Made by a program: the position numbers and the translations under genes. From Microbacterium sp. ProA8 (lineage in GTDB: Bacteria; Actinomycetota; Actinomycetes; Actinomycetales; Microbacteriaceae): DNA of 64,000 nt. The stretch spans positions 1,674,001-1,738,000 of the forward strand of contig NZ_CP157000.1 of assembly GCF_039905635.1 (NCBI RefSeq). The letters run 5' to 3'. The notes under the pieces are model-generated. The model was not told the DNA's origin and made no database searches. It saw only the letters and a list, made by a program, of their open reading frames with translations. Positions 31,656 through 45,801 of this stretch are shown here, piece after piece. The first letter of the stretch is position 1. The number at the start of each line of letters is the position of its first letter.

Positions 31656-31766
31656 TCAACGCGGCCGGTGCGATCACGCCGGACCTGCCTCGAAGCGCGC
31701 GCCGCCGACCTCGGGGCGGGTCGCCGGCGAAAAAGCGCCGCCATCCGCGCTGATAGCCTGGCTCGC

Positions 31767-33068
31767 GTGTCAGAAACCGTCGTGAGCACGACTGCGCCCG
31801 CGATCGACCCCTCATTCGAGAATGTGTGGGACGAGATCGTGTGGCGTGGACTCGTGCATGTGTCCACCGATCAGGAGGCGCTGCGCGCCCTTCTCGCCGG
31901 GGACCCGATCACGTATTACTGCGGCTTCGACCCGACTGCGCCGAGTCTGCATCTCGGCAACCTGGTGCAGCTGCTCACGATGCGCCGCCTGCAGCTCGCC
32001 GGCCACCGTCCGCTGGGCCTGGTCGGCGGATCGACCGGCCTCATCGGCGACCCCCGCCCGTCGGCCGAGCGCACGCTGAACACCAAAGAGACGGTCGGGG
32101 AGTGGGTCGGCTACCTGCAGTCGCAGGTCGAGCGGTTCCTGAGCTTCGACGGGGACAACGCCGCGCGCATCGTCAACAACCTCGACTGGACGGCGCCGAT
32201 GAGCGCCATCGACTTCCTCCGCGACATCGGCAAGCACTACCGGGTCGGCACGATGCTCAAGAAGGATGCGGTCGCGGCGCGCCTGAACTCCGAGGCCGGC
32301 ATCAGCTACACCGAGTTCAGCTACCAGATCCTGCAGGGCATGGACTACCTCGAGCTGTACCGGCAGTACGGCTGCGTGCTGCAGACGGGCGGCAGCGACC
32401 AGTGGGGCAACCTCACCAGCGGCACCGACCTCATCCACCGCGTCGAGGGCGTCTCGGTCCACGCGATCGGCACGCCGCTGATCACGAACAGCGACGGCAC
32501 CAAGTTCGGCAAGAGCGAGGGCAACGCGATCTGGCTCGACGCCGCGATGTGCAGCCCGTACCGGATGTACCAGTTCTGGCTCAACACCGACGACGCCGAC
32601 GTCATCGAGCGTCTCAAGATCTTCACCTTCCTCACGCGTGCCGAGATCGAGGAGTACGAACGACTCGTCGCCGCGGAGCCGTTCCGTCGCGCCGCGCAGA
32701 AGCGCCTCGCGATGGAGGTCACCGGCCTCGTGCACGGGGTGGATGCCGCGGCCGCCGTGATCGCGGCATCCGAGGCCCTCTTCGGTCAGGGCGACCTCGC
32801 GGCGCTCGATGCGACGACGCTCCGTCACGCGCTGGAGGAACTGCCCAACGCCACGGTCGCCGCCGGCACGCCGGTGGTGCAGGCGCTCATCGACACCGGG
32901 CTCGTCTCGAGTCTGTCGGAGGGCCGGCGCGCGATCGCCCAGGGCGGGGTCTCGCTGGACGGTACGAAGATCGAGGACGATGCGGCGACGGTGTCGGGCG
33001 CACTGCCCGGCGGGGTCTCTGTGCTCCGGCGCGGCAAGAAGACGCTCGCGGGCGTATTCGTCGGCTGA
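31767..33068 (+). CDS. tyrS: Tyrosyl-tRNA synthetase
   Basis: 433 aa class I synthetase. YCGFDPTAPSLHLGN carries the HIGH-type motif (HLGN), GGSDQWGNLTSG binds tyrosine, and KFGKSEGNA is the KMSKS equivalent. The C-terminal S4 RNA-binding domain is at about 365-430 (SLSEGRRAIAQGGVSLDG). TAGCCT (31754-31759) lies 7 nt before GTG 31767, indicating leaderless expression, so no T-box leader is present. Confidence 0.97.
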   Translation: MSETVVSTTAPAIDPSFENVWDEIVWRGLVHVSTDQEALRALLAGDPITYYCGFDPTAPSLHLGNLVQLLTMRRLQLAGHRPLGLVGGSTGLIGDPRPSAERTLNTKETVGEWVGYLQSQVERFLSFDGDNAARIVNNLDWTAPMSAIDFLRDIGKHYRVGTMLKKDAVAARLNSEAGISYTEFSYQILQGMDYLELYRQYGCVLQTGGSDQWGNLTSGTDLIHRVEGVSVHAIGTPLITNSDGTKFGKSEGNAIWLDAAMCSPYRMYQFWLNTDDADVIERLKIFTFLTRAEIEEYERLVAAEPFRRAAQKRLAMEVTGLVHGVDAAAAVIAASEALFGQGDLAALDATTLRHALEELPNATVAAGTPVVQALIDTGLVSSLSEGRRAIAQGGVSLDGTKIEDDAATVSGALPGGVSVLRRGKKTLAGVFVG

Positions 33069-33114
33069 CGGGCGGCTTGTGACCACGGCCATCGCGCCGA
33101 CAGAGGAGTGACGG

Positions 33115-33930
33115 ATGCCGTTCACCCCGAGTCATGCGGTGATCGCGCTGCCGTTCGTGCGCACGCCCCTTGTTCCGGCGGCGATCGCCATCGGGGCGAT
33201 GGCGCCGGACCTGCCGTTGTTCGTCCGCGGGCTGCCGTTGCACTACGGGGTCACCCACTCGCTCGCGTGGCTTCCTGCGACGGTCGCCCTGGCGCTGGCG
33301 CTGCTGGTCGTCTGGAGGTGCGTGCTTCGGCCGGCCGCGCGTGAGCTCTCACCGCGATGGCTCGCGGCGCGACTGCCGGCGCAGTGGGATGCCGGTGCCG
33401 GCGCCGCGCTGCGCGAGACGTTCGCCGGATCTCCGGCGGGCGAGCAGCGTGTGTCCCTGCGGGGGATGCTGCTCCTCGTCGTCTCGTTGCTGCTCGGCGT
33501 CGTGAGCCACATCGTGTGGGACCTCTTCACGCACGAGGGCCGGTGGGGCACGACGGCGATCCCCGTGCTGGGGGCAGATTGGGGACCGCTGCCCGGGTAC
33601 AAGTGGCTCCAGCACGGCTCGAGCGTCATCGGGCTCGCGATCCTCGCCGTGTGGATGCTCCTGTGGATGCGTCGGCGTAGCGCCGAGGCATCCGTCCCGC
33701 GCGTGCTGCCCGATGCGGTCCGCTGGATCTGGTGGGCGTCGCTGCCTCTCGCGCTCGCACTGGCATGGGCATGGGGCATGGCCGTCCTGGGTCCCCTGGA
33801 TGCCGAGTTCACCGCCGCGCATCTCGCGTACCGCGTGCTGCCGCCGGCGTGCGCGGTCTGGGGCGCCGCGACCGTGTCGCTCTGCATCGCGGTGCAGGTG
33901 ATGCGCGCACGATCTGTCGCGAACGTGTGA
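33115..33930 (+). CDS. DUF4184 family membrane protein
   Basis: 271 aa. MPFTPSHAVIALPF at the N-terminus and MAPDLPLF, with HYGVTHSLAW and SHIVWDLFTHEG, contain the family's conserved His/Asp residues near the membrane surface. Six or so TM helices. AGAGGAG is 6 nt before the ATG. Conserved acidic/His positions suggest a metal-dependent hydrolase-like membrane protein, but no function is established. Confidence 0.82.
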   Translation: MPFTPSHAVIALPFVRTPLVPAAIAIGAMAPDLPLFVRGLPLHYGVTHSLAWLPATVALALALLVVWRCVLRPAARELSPRWLAARLPAQWDAGAGAALRETFAGSPAGEQRVSLRGMLLLVVSLLLGVVSHIVWDLFTHEGRWGTTAIPVLGADWGPLPGYKWLQHGSSVIGLAILAVWMLLWMRRRSAEASVPRVLPDAVRWIWWASLPLALALAWAWGMAVLGPLDAEFTAAHLAYRVLPPACAVWGAATVSLCIAVQVMRARSVANV

Positions 33931-34103
33931 CCGACGGCGTCCGGTCGCCGGGCAGCTGACCGCCGGTCTCCGCGCGGCGCCCAAGCGCTGTGGTCGCGTG
34001 ATTCCTCATGCGCCGATCGGCCGGCGGCGCGCGCACGATACCGCGCTCGACGGCATCGGGCCAGGGTCTGCGCTGTCGGCCGGGGTGGTCGTAGCGTGCC
34101 GGC

Positions 34104-34745
34104 ATGGACGTGGAACGGCCCGGTGCGGAGCAGTGGGTGCCGGCGGACGCCGACGTCGACCACCTGCGCGAGGCGGTGCAGGGATGCCGCGGCTGCGAAC
34201 TCTGGTGAGACGCGACACAGGCGGTGTTCGGTGACGGGGAAGCGCCGGCGCGGATGATGCTGGTGGGGGAGCAGCCAGGCGACAAGGAGGACCTCGCCGG
34301 CGAGCCGTTCGTCGGACCGGCCGGACGCGTGCTCGCGCAGGCGCTCGACGAAGCGGGAATCCCGCGGGAGCGCGTCTACCTCACGAACGCGGTGAAGCAC
34401 TTCCGGTTCGAGCAGCGGGGCAAGCGCAGGATCCACCAGCGCCCTGATGCAGGGAACATCTCGGCGTGCCGGCCGTGGCTCGAGGCGGAGTTAGCCGCCG
34501 TCCGGCCGGCAGTCATCGTCTGTCTCGGTGCGACGGCGGCCAGAGCGGTCCTCGGCAGGGTGGTGAAGATCGGCGCAGAACGAGGGCGTCCGATCGAGGC
34601 CGAGGGGAGGACGGTTGTGATCACGATCCATCCGTCCGCCGTGCTGCGCTTGCGCGATTCGTCCGAACGAACCGCGGCCGTGGCCGCGCTCGCGGCCGAT
34701 CTGAGGACAGCGGCGAAGGTGGCGACGAGCGCACATTCCGCGTGA
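34104..34745 (+). pseudogene. udgX (uracil-DNA glycosylase, UdgX type) broken by in-frame TGA
   Basis: Translation from ATG 34104 gives a good UdgX N-terminus, including the 4Fe-4S cysteines of GCRGC. It stops at TGA 34206-34208, where homologues usually have Arg before DATQ-VFG. The same frame continues with all landmarks: GEQPGDKEDLAGEPFVGPAG, the UdgX-specific KRRIHQRP loop whose His forms the covalent DNA adduct, and ITIHPSAVLR. One CGA to TGA change explains it. A restart at GTG 34224 would lack the first two cluster cysteines. TAGCGT (34092-34097) is 6 nt before the ATG. Sequencing error or readthrough is possible. Confidence 0.8.
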
Positions 34746-35261
34746 TTCCGGGGGTGTGGGGGTGCGACACGCCCGGGGTGCGGGCTGGATTCGACGGGTG
34801 GCGGCGTCGCACGTAAAGTATTACTTGTTCGCCCCAAAGGGTAGAGCGGAAGGCCGGAAGGCCTGGCTCCCCTCAAGCAGTGAACAACCCCATCCGATGT
34901 GCTCCTGGTGAGTCGGCCGGTTTCGGCTTAGGATGGGTGTCTTCCACTTTCGTGTGCGTCGGTCTGCGACTGCGGTGGGGTCTTGTGCCTCGCCGCTTCG
35001 ATTTGACAGGCGGGACGGGATGTGTAAGATAGAGAAGTTGCCCAGCGGCGAAGGTTGAGAGACCGGAACGCTGGTGCGTCCGATCTTTGAGAACTCAACA
35101 GCGTGCACTTGTCAAATGCCAATTTTTGTATCCTCGCTGACCTTTTGGTTGGTGGGGGTCCTTTTTGGATCAATTCATGGATGTCAGTTTGATATTCGTT
35201 TTTGGTCATGGTTGAACTCGCTGCTTTCGACTCGTTTTCCCGGGTTGTGAGTGGTTTTCAT
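34746..35261 (+). promoter_or_regulatory. rRNA operon upstream region, promoter and leader
   Basis: TTGACA (35003-35008) and TAAGAT (35025-35030), 16 bp apart, form a strong promoter with an extended TG. The leader of about 225 nt contains the TTTGAGAACTCAACAGCGTG block near 35090, typical of the antitermination region of actinobacterial rrn operons, and an AT-rich stretch before the 16S 5' end. Bases 34746-35000 hold no convincing gene. Confidence 0.8.
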
Positions 35262-40338
<5,077 letters not shown>

Positions 40339-40445
40339 ACACACCGTTTCTGGTGCTTGCGTCCACTGAGTGGTTCCCGATGTACGGTCGGGAACACAAC
40401 AGAACATAGATTTTTTCACGTTGTGAAGACTGAAACATCAAGAGA

Positions 40446-40563
40446 GTTTCGGCGGCCATAGCGAGAGGGAAACGCCCGGTCCCATTCCGAACCCGGAAGC
40501 TAAGCCTCTCAGCGCCGATGGTACTGCAGGGGGGACCCTGTGGGAGAGTAGGACACCGCCGGA
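40446..40563 (+). rRNA. rrf: 5S ribosomal RNA
   Basis: About 118 nt. Terminal helix TTCGGCGG with CCGCCGGA, and the conserved GGGAAACGCCCGGTCCCATTC and CCGAACCCGGAAGCTAAG blocks. It lies about 108 nt behind 23S. Confidence 0.96.
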
Positions 40564-40573
40564 CACCCATTCA

Positions 40574-40606
40574 CGTAATGGCCACCCCCCAAGGGTGGCC
40601 ATTACG
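40574..40606 (+). terminator. rRNA operon terminator hairpin
   Basis: Perfect 14-bp stem CGTAATGGCCACCC/GGGTGGCCATTACG with a 5-nt loop, 10 nt behind 5S. No T tract follows. Confidence 0.8.
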
Positions 40607-40656
40607 CGTTAACACGGTGGATTGCCGAGGCAGACCACATCCAGGAGGATCGAATA

Positions 40657-42765
40657 ATGGCAGAGCAGGAGCCGCGCGACGACAGACGCGCGCCGCGCGA
40701 ACGATCCGACGGGAAGCAGTCGCCGGCAGGAGCCGATCGCAAGCCGTACCAGAAGCGTGACGGCGACCGGAAGCCGTACCAGAAGCGCGAGGGCGACCGT
40801 CCGTACGCACCCCGCGACGGTGATCGGAAGCCGTATCAGAAGCGTGACGGTGACCGTCCGTACGCTGCTCGCGACGGCGACCGCAAGCCGTACCAGAAGC
40901 GTGACGGTGACCGTCCGTACGCTGCTCGTGACGGCGACCGCAAGCAGTACCAGAAGCGTGATGGCGACCGCCCATACGCCCCCCGCGATGGCGACCGCAA
41001 ACCGTACCAGAAGCGCGACGGTGACCGTCCGTACGCGTCTCGCGACGGTGAGCGCAGCTACACCCCGCGTGAGGGCGGTGACCGCAAGCCGTACCAGAAG
41101 CGTGATGGCGACCGCCCGTACGCACCGCGCGACGGCGATCGCAAGCCGTATCAGAAGCGTGACGGTGACCGCCCGTACGCCCCCCGCGACAGCGACCGCA
41201 AGCCGTACCAGAAGCGCGACGGCGACCGCCCGTACGCGCCTCGAGACAGCGAGCGTTCTCATCCGCCGCGCGACGGCGGTGACCGGAAGCCGTACCAGAA
41301 GCGTGATGGCGACCGTTCTTACGCACCCCGCGACGGCGACCGGAAGCCCTACACGCCGCGCGACGGCGGGGACCGTAAGCCGTACCAGAAGCGCGACGGC
41401 GACCGTTCGTACCCTCCGCGCGACGGAGACCGCACTTACGCACCCCGCGACGGCGACCGCAAGCCTTACACGCCGCGCGACGGCGGGGACCGGAAGCCCT
41501 ACCAGAAGCGCGAAGGCGACCGCACGTATGCACCTCGCGACGGCGATCGGAAGCCCTACACGCCGCGCGACGGCGGAGACCGCAAGCCTTACCAGAAGCG
41601 CGACGGCGACCGTTCGTACCCTCCGCGTGATGGCGACCGCAAGCCCTATGAGCGCAGCGCGCGTCCGACGCGCGGCGGTGCCAATCGGCCCGATCGGGAG
41701 GTCCGCGAGGGGGAGATCCGTGCGGTCCGCGTTCGGCACGACGACCCGTTCATCCCGGATGACGTCACTCCGCAGGACCTGCCGACGGCCGCGCGCAACG
41801 AGCTGAAGACGCTGAGCAAGGAGAACGCCGACGAGGTCGCGCGCCACCTGGCGATGGCGTCGGAGCTCATCGACGAGGACCCTGCGCTGGCGCACCAGCA
41901 TGCACTGTCGGCGTCTCGACGTGCCGGGCGCATTGCGATCGTCCGGGAGACGCTCGCGATCACGGCCTATGCGACGGGCGATTTCGCTCTCGCGCTGCGT
42001 GAGCTGCGCACATATCGGCGCATCTCGGGACGCGACGACCAGATCGCACTCATGGTCGACAGCGAGCGGGGCGTCGGCCGCGCCGACCGCGCCCTGGAGG
42101 TCGGACGCTCGGTGGACCGCGCCACGCTGGACACTTCGGTCCGCGTGGAGCTGGCGATCGCCATGTCTGGGGCTCGTCTCGACCTCGGCGAGCCCGAGCG
42201 CGCACTTCAGGAGCTGGACATCCCTGAGCTCGACCCCGATCGCGCCTTCGAATGGAGCCCGGGGCTGTTCGCTGCGCGCGCGGCCGTGCTCGAAGAGCTG
42301 GGTCGCACCGACGAGGCGGCGCAGTGGCAGCATCGCGCGGTCGTCGCTGGAGAGGCCATCGACGCGGCGGCGGGTCTGGACGACCTGGAGACGATGCTCG
42401 TCGAGGAAGTCATCGAGGAAGACATCGACGACGTGGTGGACGAGGACGAGTCGTTCCAGGACGACCGGGACGACGAACACGACGCCCAGGACGACGACCA
42501 GGACGACGACGACGATCAGGGCGACGACGACCACGATGACCGGGACGACGAGGTCGACCTGGAAGACCAGGTCGAGGCGTCCGACGAGGCCGACGACATG
42601 GCCGCGGCTGAGGCGGAGCTGGAGCTGAGCCCCCAGGAGGAGCTCTCGGTCGCCGACGAGGTCGCCGAGATCCTGGTCGAGGCCGGCGTCGACGAGCCAC
42701 AGCCCGAAGCCGACGCAGCCGCGGACGCGGAGGCGGACGCCGACACCGACGAGGCCCAGCGCTGA
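40657..42765 (+). CDS. Tripartite charged-repeat protein: basic repeats, TPR-like core, acidic tail
   Basis: 702 aa. Residues about 25-335 are some 15 copies of an 18-22 residue unit built on DRKPYQKRDGDRPYAPRDG, strongly basic and probably disordered. Residues about 360-580 are helical and TPR-like (LAMASELIDEDPALAHQHALSASRRAG, GDFALALRELRTYRR). The tail from about 585 is Asp/Glu-rich with runs of Asp. A clear AGGAGG precedes ATG 40657. It lies directly behind the rRNA operon and overlaps the HAD gene (TGATG). The opposite charges at the two ends suggest self-association or RNA/ribosome contact. Function not known. Confidence 0.8.
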   Translation: MAEQEPRDDRRAPRERSDGKQSPAGADRKPYQKRDGDRKPYQKREGDRPYAPRDGDRKPYQKRDGDRPYAARDGDRKPYQKRDGDRPYAARDGDRKQYQKRDGDRPYAPRDGDRKPYQKRDGDRPYASRDGERSYTPREGGDRKPYQKRDGDRPYAPRDGDRKPYQKRDGDRPYAPRDSDRKPYQKRDGDRPYAPRDSERSHPPRDGGDRKPYQKRDGDRSYAPRDGDRKPYTPRDGGDRKPYQKRDGDRSYPPRDGDRTYAPRDGDRKPYTPRDGGDRKPYQKREGDRTYAPRDGDRKPYTPRDGGDRKPYQKRDGDRSYPPRDGDRKPYERSARPTRGGANRPDREVREGEIRAVRVRHDDPFIPDDVTPQDLPTAARNELKTLSKENADEVARHLAMASELIDEDPALAHQHALSASRRAGRIAIVRETLAITAYATGDFALALRELRTYRRISGRDDQIALMVDSERGVGRADRALEVGRSVDRATLDTSVRVELAIAMSGARLDLGEPERALQELDIPELDPDRAFEWSPGLFAARAAVLEELGRTDEAAQWQHRAVVAGEAIDAAAGLDDLETMLVEEVIEEDIDDVVDEDESFQDDRDDEHDAQDDDQDDDDDQGDDDHDDRDDEVDLEDQVEASDEADDMAAAEAELELSPQEELSVADEVAEILVEAGVDEPQPEADAAADAEADADTDEAQR

Positions 42766-43802
42766 TGGCGCTGTTCGGGCGGCGGGCTGTGACGCCCGCC
42801 CCGCTCGACGGCGTGGATGTCGTGCTCGCCGACCTCGACGGCGTCGTCTACGCCGGCCCCGGAGCGCTGCCGCACGCGGTCGAGAGCCTCAATCGTGCGC
42901 GGGACGGCCGTGCCATCGCCTACATCACCAACAACGCGGCACGCACGGATGCCTCGGTGGCGGCGCACCTGAGCGAGCTCGGCCTGGCGACGGCTCCGAG
43001 TGATGTCGTCACCAGCCCGCAGGCGGCGATGCGGCTGCTCGCCGAGAAGATCGCCCCGGGGTCGACCATCCTCGTCGTCGGCGGCGACGGGCTCGTGGTC
43101 GAGGTCGAGAAAGCTGGATTCGTCGTCACGCGCAGCGCGGACGACGCACCGGCGGCCGTCGTGCAGGGATTCGCTCCTGAGGTCGGCTGGACGCAGCTCG
43201 CCGAGGCCGCCTTCGCGCTCAAGACGCCCGAGGAGGAGGGCGGGATCCCGTGGGTCGCCACGAACACGGACTGGACCATCCCGCAGTCCCGGGGCATCGC
43301 TCCCGGCAACGGCACGCTCGTGTCCGCCGTGCACACGGCGGTGGGCCGGCTCGCCACGGTGGCCGGTAAGCCCGAGACGCCGATCTTCCAGGAGGCCGTC
43401 GCGCGGTTCGGCGCGCAGCATCCGCTCTTCCTGGGCGACCGGCTCGACACCGACATCCTCGGGGCGAACCGCGCCGGCATCGCATCGGCGCTCGTGCTGA
43501 CGGGGATCGACCGACCTAAGCACGTGCTGGCCGCCCCGGAGAATTCTCGGCCGACGTACATCCTGGGTGACCTGCGCGAACTGCACGAGCCATATCCCGA
43601 GGTGCACGTGAAGGACGGCGTCGCCACCGTGCGCGACGCGCGCGTGGCGATCGACGGCGCCGACATCCGGATCCTGAGCGAGGGCGGTCGCCCGATCGAT
43701 CTGGTGCGAGCCGGTGCCGCAGTGGTCTGGGCGAGCGGTCGGGCGATCTTCGGCTTCCGTGTGCCGGAGCGGCTGTACGCCGACCCGTTCCACCGCCCCT
43801 GA
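42765..43802 (+). CDS. HAD-family phosphatase, NagD/PGPase type
   Basis: 345 aa class IIA HAD hydrolase. Motif I DLDGVVYAG (nucleophile Asp and acid Asp), motif II YITNNAARTD, Lys in VAGKPETPIFQEA, motif III LGDRLDTDILGANRAG. Related to phosphoglycolate/4-nitrophenyl phosphatases. The C-terminal 70 residues are extra and family-specific. It starts on the upstream stop codon, so it is translated with the charged-repeat protein. Confidence 0.9.
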   Translation: MALFGRRAVTPAPLDGVDVVLADLDGVVYAGPGALPHAVESLNRARDGRAIAYITNNAARTDASVAAHLSELGLATAPSDVVTSPQAAMRLLAEKIAPGSTILVVGGDGLVVEVEKAGFVVTRSADDAPAAVVQGFAPEVGWTQLAEAAFALKTPEEEGGIPWVATNTDWTIPQSRGIAPGNGTLVSAVHTAVGRLATVAGKPETPIFQEAVARFGAQHPLFLGDRLDTDILGANRAGIASALVLTGIDRPKHVLAAPENSRPTYILGDLRELHEPYPEVHVKDGVATVRDARVAIDGADIRILSEGGRPIDLVRAGAAVVWASGRAIFGFRVPERLYADPFHRP

Positions 43803-43859
43803 CCCGTCACGCCGCCTCGAATCCGGACGACTGTCGCGGTGCCCCCGTAGTCTGGGTGA

Positions 43860-44018
43860 ATGGACCAGGCCAGCCCGCGTGACGACGAGACCGGCGACCT
43901 CCTCTCGACTCTCGAAGTGATCGAGGCGCAGCCGCTGGCCACTCGCGCCGACGCGTACGACTCCCTGCACGACACGCTCGCCCGTCGCCTCGAGGCGACG
44001 CCCGGCTCCCCGTCATGA
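43860..44018 (+). CDS. Small conserved-type acidic ORF ahead of tlyA
   Basis: 52 aa: MDQASPRDDE..., a predicted helical segment (LLSTLEVIEAQPLATRADAYDSLHDTLARRLE). TAGTCT (43848-43853) lies 6 nt before the ATG (leaderless), and the stop overlaps the tlyA ATG (ATGA). Both features support translation. Short proteins of this kind are common before tlyA in actinobacteria. Role unknown. Confidence 0.75.
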   Translation: MDQASPRDDETGDLLSTLEVIEAQPLATRADAYDSLHDTLARRLEATPGSPS

Positions 44019-44815
44019 CGAGCCGGCTCGACGCCGCTCTCGCCGCCCGCGGTCTCGCGCGCTCCCGCACGCACGCCGCGACACTCATCGCCGAAGGACT
44101 GGTGACCGTCGACGGCCGCCCGGTGGTGAAAGCCTCGACCCCGGTAGGCGACGAGACCGTGATCGAGGTGGCCGGTGCCGATCACTACGTCAGCCGCGCG
44201 GCGCACAAGCTGATCGCCGGCCTGGACGCCTTCGACCTCGACGTGCGGGGCCGCGTGGCGCTCGACATGGGCGCCTCCACCGGCGGGTTCACGCAGGTGC
44301 TCCGCGAGCGCGGCGCCGAGCCGGTGATCGCGGTGGATGTCGGACACGGCCAGCTTGCGGCATCCGTCGCCGACGACCCCGGCGTCATATCGATCGAAGG
44401 GTTCAACGTCCGCTACATGACTCCCGACTCGCTTGCCGAGGCGAGCGGCGTGGCGGCCGCACCGTCGATCGTGACGGGCGATCTCTCGTTCATCTCGCTG
44501 TCGCACGTGCTGCCGGCCGCCCGGGCGGTGGCGGCGTCCGATGCGGATCTCGTGCTGCTCGTGAAGCCGCAGTTCGAGGTCGGCCGCACCGCGGTGAAGG
44601 GCGGACTCGTGACCAACCCGGTGCTGCGAGCCGACGCAGTCGCGCGCGTGCTGTGGGCGGCGTGGGACGTGGGGCTCGGCACATGCGGCCTCGTCTCCTC
44701 CCCGATCGCCGGCACGCACGGCAATTCCGAGTTCATCGCGCACCTCGCGCCGGGCCGGGGGAGCAATCCGACAGAATGGTCAGGCACTGTGAACCGACTG
44801 GCGGGGAGCCGATGA
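44015..44815 (+). CDS. tlyA: TlyA-family 16S/23S rRNA 2'-O-methyltransferase
   Basis: 266 aa. The N-terminal S4 domain (SRLDAALAARGLARSRTHAATLIAEGLVTVDG) precedes an FtsJ-like methyltransferase with SAM loop DMGASTGGFTQ, IAVDVGHGQL and GDLSFIS. Lys-Asp-Lys-Glu residues of FtsJ enzymes appear (Lys in SRAAHKL, Asp in TGDLSF, Lys in LLVKPQFE). In mycobacteria it makes the Cm modifications needed for capreomycin sensitivity. Coupled to the short ORF upstream and to nadK by 4-bp overlaps. Confidence 0.93.
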   Translation: MTSRLDAALAARGLARSRTHAATLIAEGLVTVDGRPVVKASTPVGDETVIEVAGADHYVSRAAHKLIAGLDAFDLDVRGRVALDMGASTGGFTQVLRERGAEPVIAVDVGHGQLAASVADDPGVISIEGFNVRYMTPDSLAEASGVAAAPSIVTGDLSFISLSHVLPAARAVAASDADLVLLVKPQFEVGRTAVKGGLVTNPVLRADAVARVLWAAWDVGLGTCGLVSSPIAGTHGNSEFIAHLAPGRGSNPTEWSGTVNRLAGSR

Positions 44816-45801
44816 ACAACGCCGACGCACCGCACGACCTGCAGGTTCAGGCGCAGACCGGGCGCAGCATCCTGGTCGTGGCCCACGCGCATCGCGCGGA
44901 GACCGTGACCGCCGCCGAGCGCGTCGTGGCCGCCCTCCGAGCCGCAGGCGCGCAGCCGGTGTTCGCGCCGGACGATGCCGAGGAGCTGCTCGCCGCGGGC
45001 GCGTCGATCGGCGACGTCGCGCTGCTGGGCGCGGATGCCCCGGTCGGCGAGATCGAGCTGGCGATCGTGCTCGGCGGAGACGGCACCATCCTGCGCGCCG
45101 CGGAACTCGTCAGGGACGGTCGTGCCCCGGTGCTCGGGATCAACATGGGCCACGTCGGCTTCCTCGCCGAGACGGAGCGGGATGACATGGACGAGGCCGT
45201 TCGCCGCGTCATCGCCCGCGAATACGAGGTCGAGGAGCGCATGGCGCTCCAGGTGCGGGTGAAGGACACCGCCGACTCCGTGATCTACGAGACGTGGGCT
45301 CTCAATGAGGCGACGGTCGAGAAGGCGAGCCGCGAGCGCATGCTCGAGGTCGTCGTCGAGATCGACGGGCGACCGCTGTCGACATTCGGGTGCGACGGCA
45401 TGGTGGTGTCGACGCCCACCGGCTCGACCGCCTACAACTTCTCGGCGGGCGGTCCGGTCATCTGGCCGACGGTCGAGGCGATCGCCGTGGTGCCGCTGTC
45501 GGCGCACGCGCTCTTCGCCAAGCCGCTCGTCGTCGGACCCGAGCACTCGGTCGCGATCGAGGTGCTCGAACGCACGAACGGCACCGGGATCCTCTGGTGC
45601 GACGGTCGTCGCTCGCACGACCTGCCCCCCGGCGCCCGCGTGGTGGTGCGACGCTCCGATCGCCCGGTGCGTTTGGCCCGTCTGCATCCCGCGCAGTTCA
45701 CCGATCGCCTCGTGCGCAAGTTCCGTCTTCCCGTCGAGGGCTGGCGCGGGCCTGCGGCGATCACCGGGCTGCTGCCCGTCACGTCCGAGGTGGCGCCGTG
45801 A
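44812..45801 (+). CDS. nadK: NAD kinase
   Basis: 329 aa. It phosphorylates NAD to NADP. LGGDGTILRAAEL (GGDG), LGINMGHVGFLAE, WALNEATVEKA (NE motif) and GMVVSTPTGSTAYNFSAGGP are diagnostic. The N-terminus has about 15 extra residues. The order tlyA-nadK-recN is conserved in actinobacteria. ATG overlaps the tlyA stop and its stop overlaps recN (GTGA). Confidence 0.96.
   Translation: MNNADAPHDLQVQAQTGRSILVVAHAHRAETVTAAERVVAALRAAGAQPVFAPDDAEELLAAGASIGDVALLGADAPVGEIELAIVLGGDGTILRAAELVRDGRAPVLGINMGHVGFLAETERDDMDEAVRRVIAREYEVEERMALQVRVKDTADSVIYETWALNEATVEKASRERMLEVVVEIDGRPLSTFGCDGMVVSTPTGSTAYNFSAGGPVIWPTVEAIAVVPLSAHALFAKPLVVGPEHSVAIEVLERTNGTGILWCDGRRSHDLPPGARVVVRRSDRPVRLARLHPAQFTDRLVRKFRLPVEGWRGPAAITGLLPVTSEVAP

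Noticed and set aside
31660..31766. T-box riboswitch for tyrS
   Set aside because: The -10 box lies 7 nt before the GTG, leaving no leader, and no T-box consensus is present.
40571..42534. Long minus-strand frames opposite the charged-repeat gene
   Set aside because: The repeated low-complexity translations (poly-Arg/Gly/Val patterns) mirror the codon-biased sense repeats; the sense frame has AGGAGG and a structured core.
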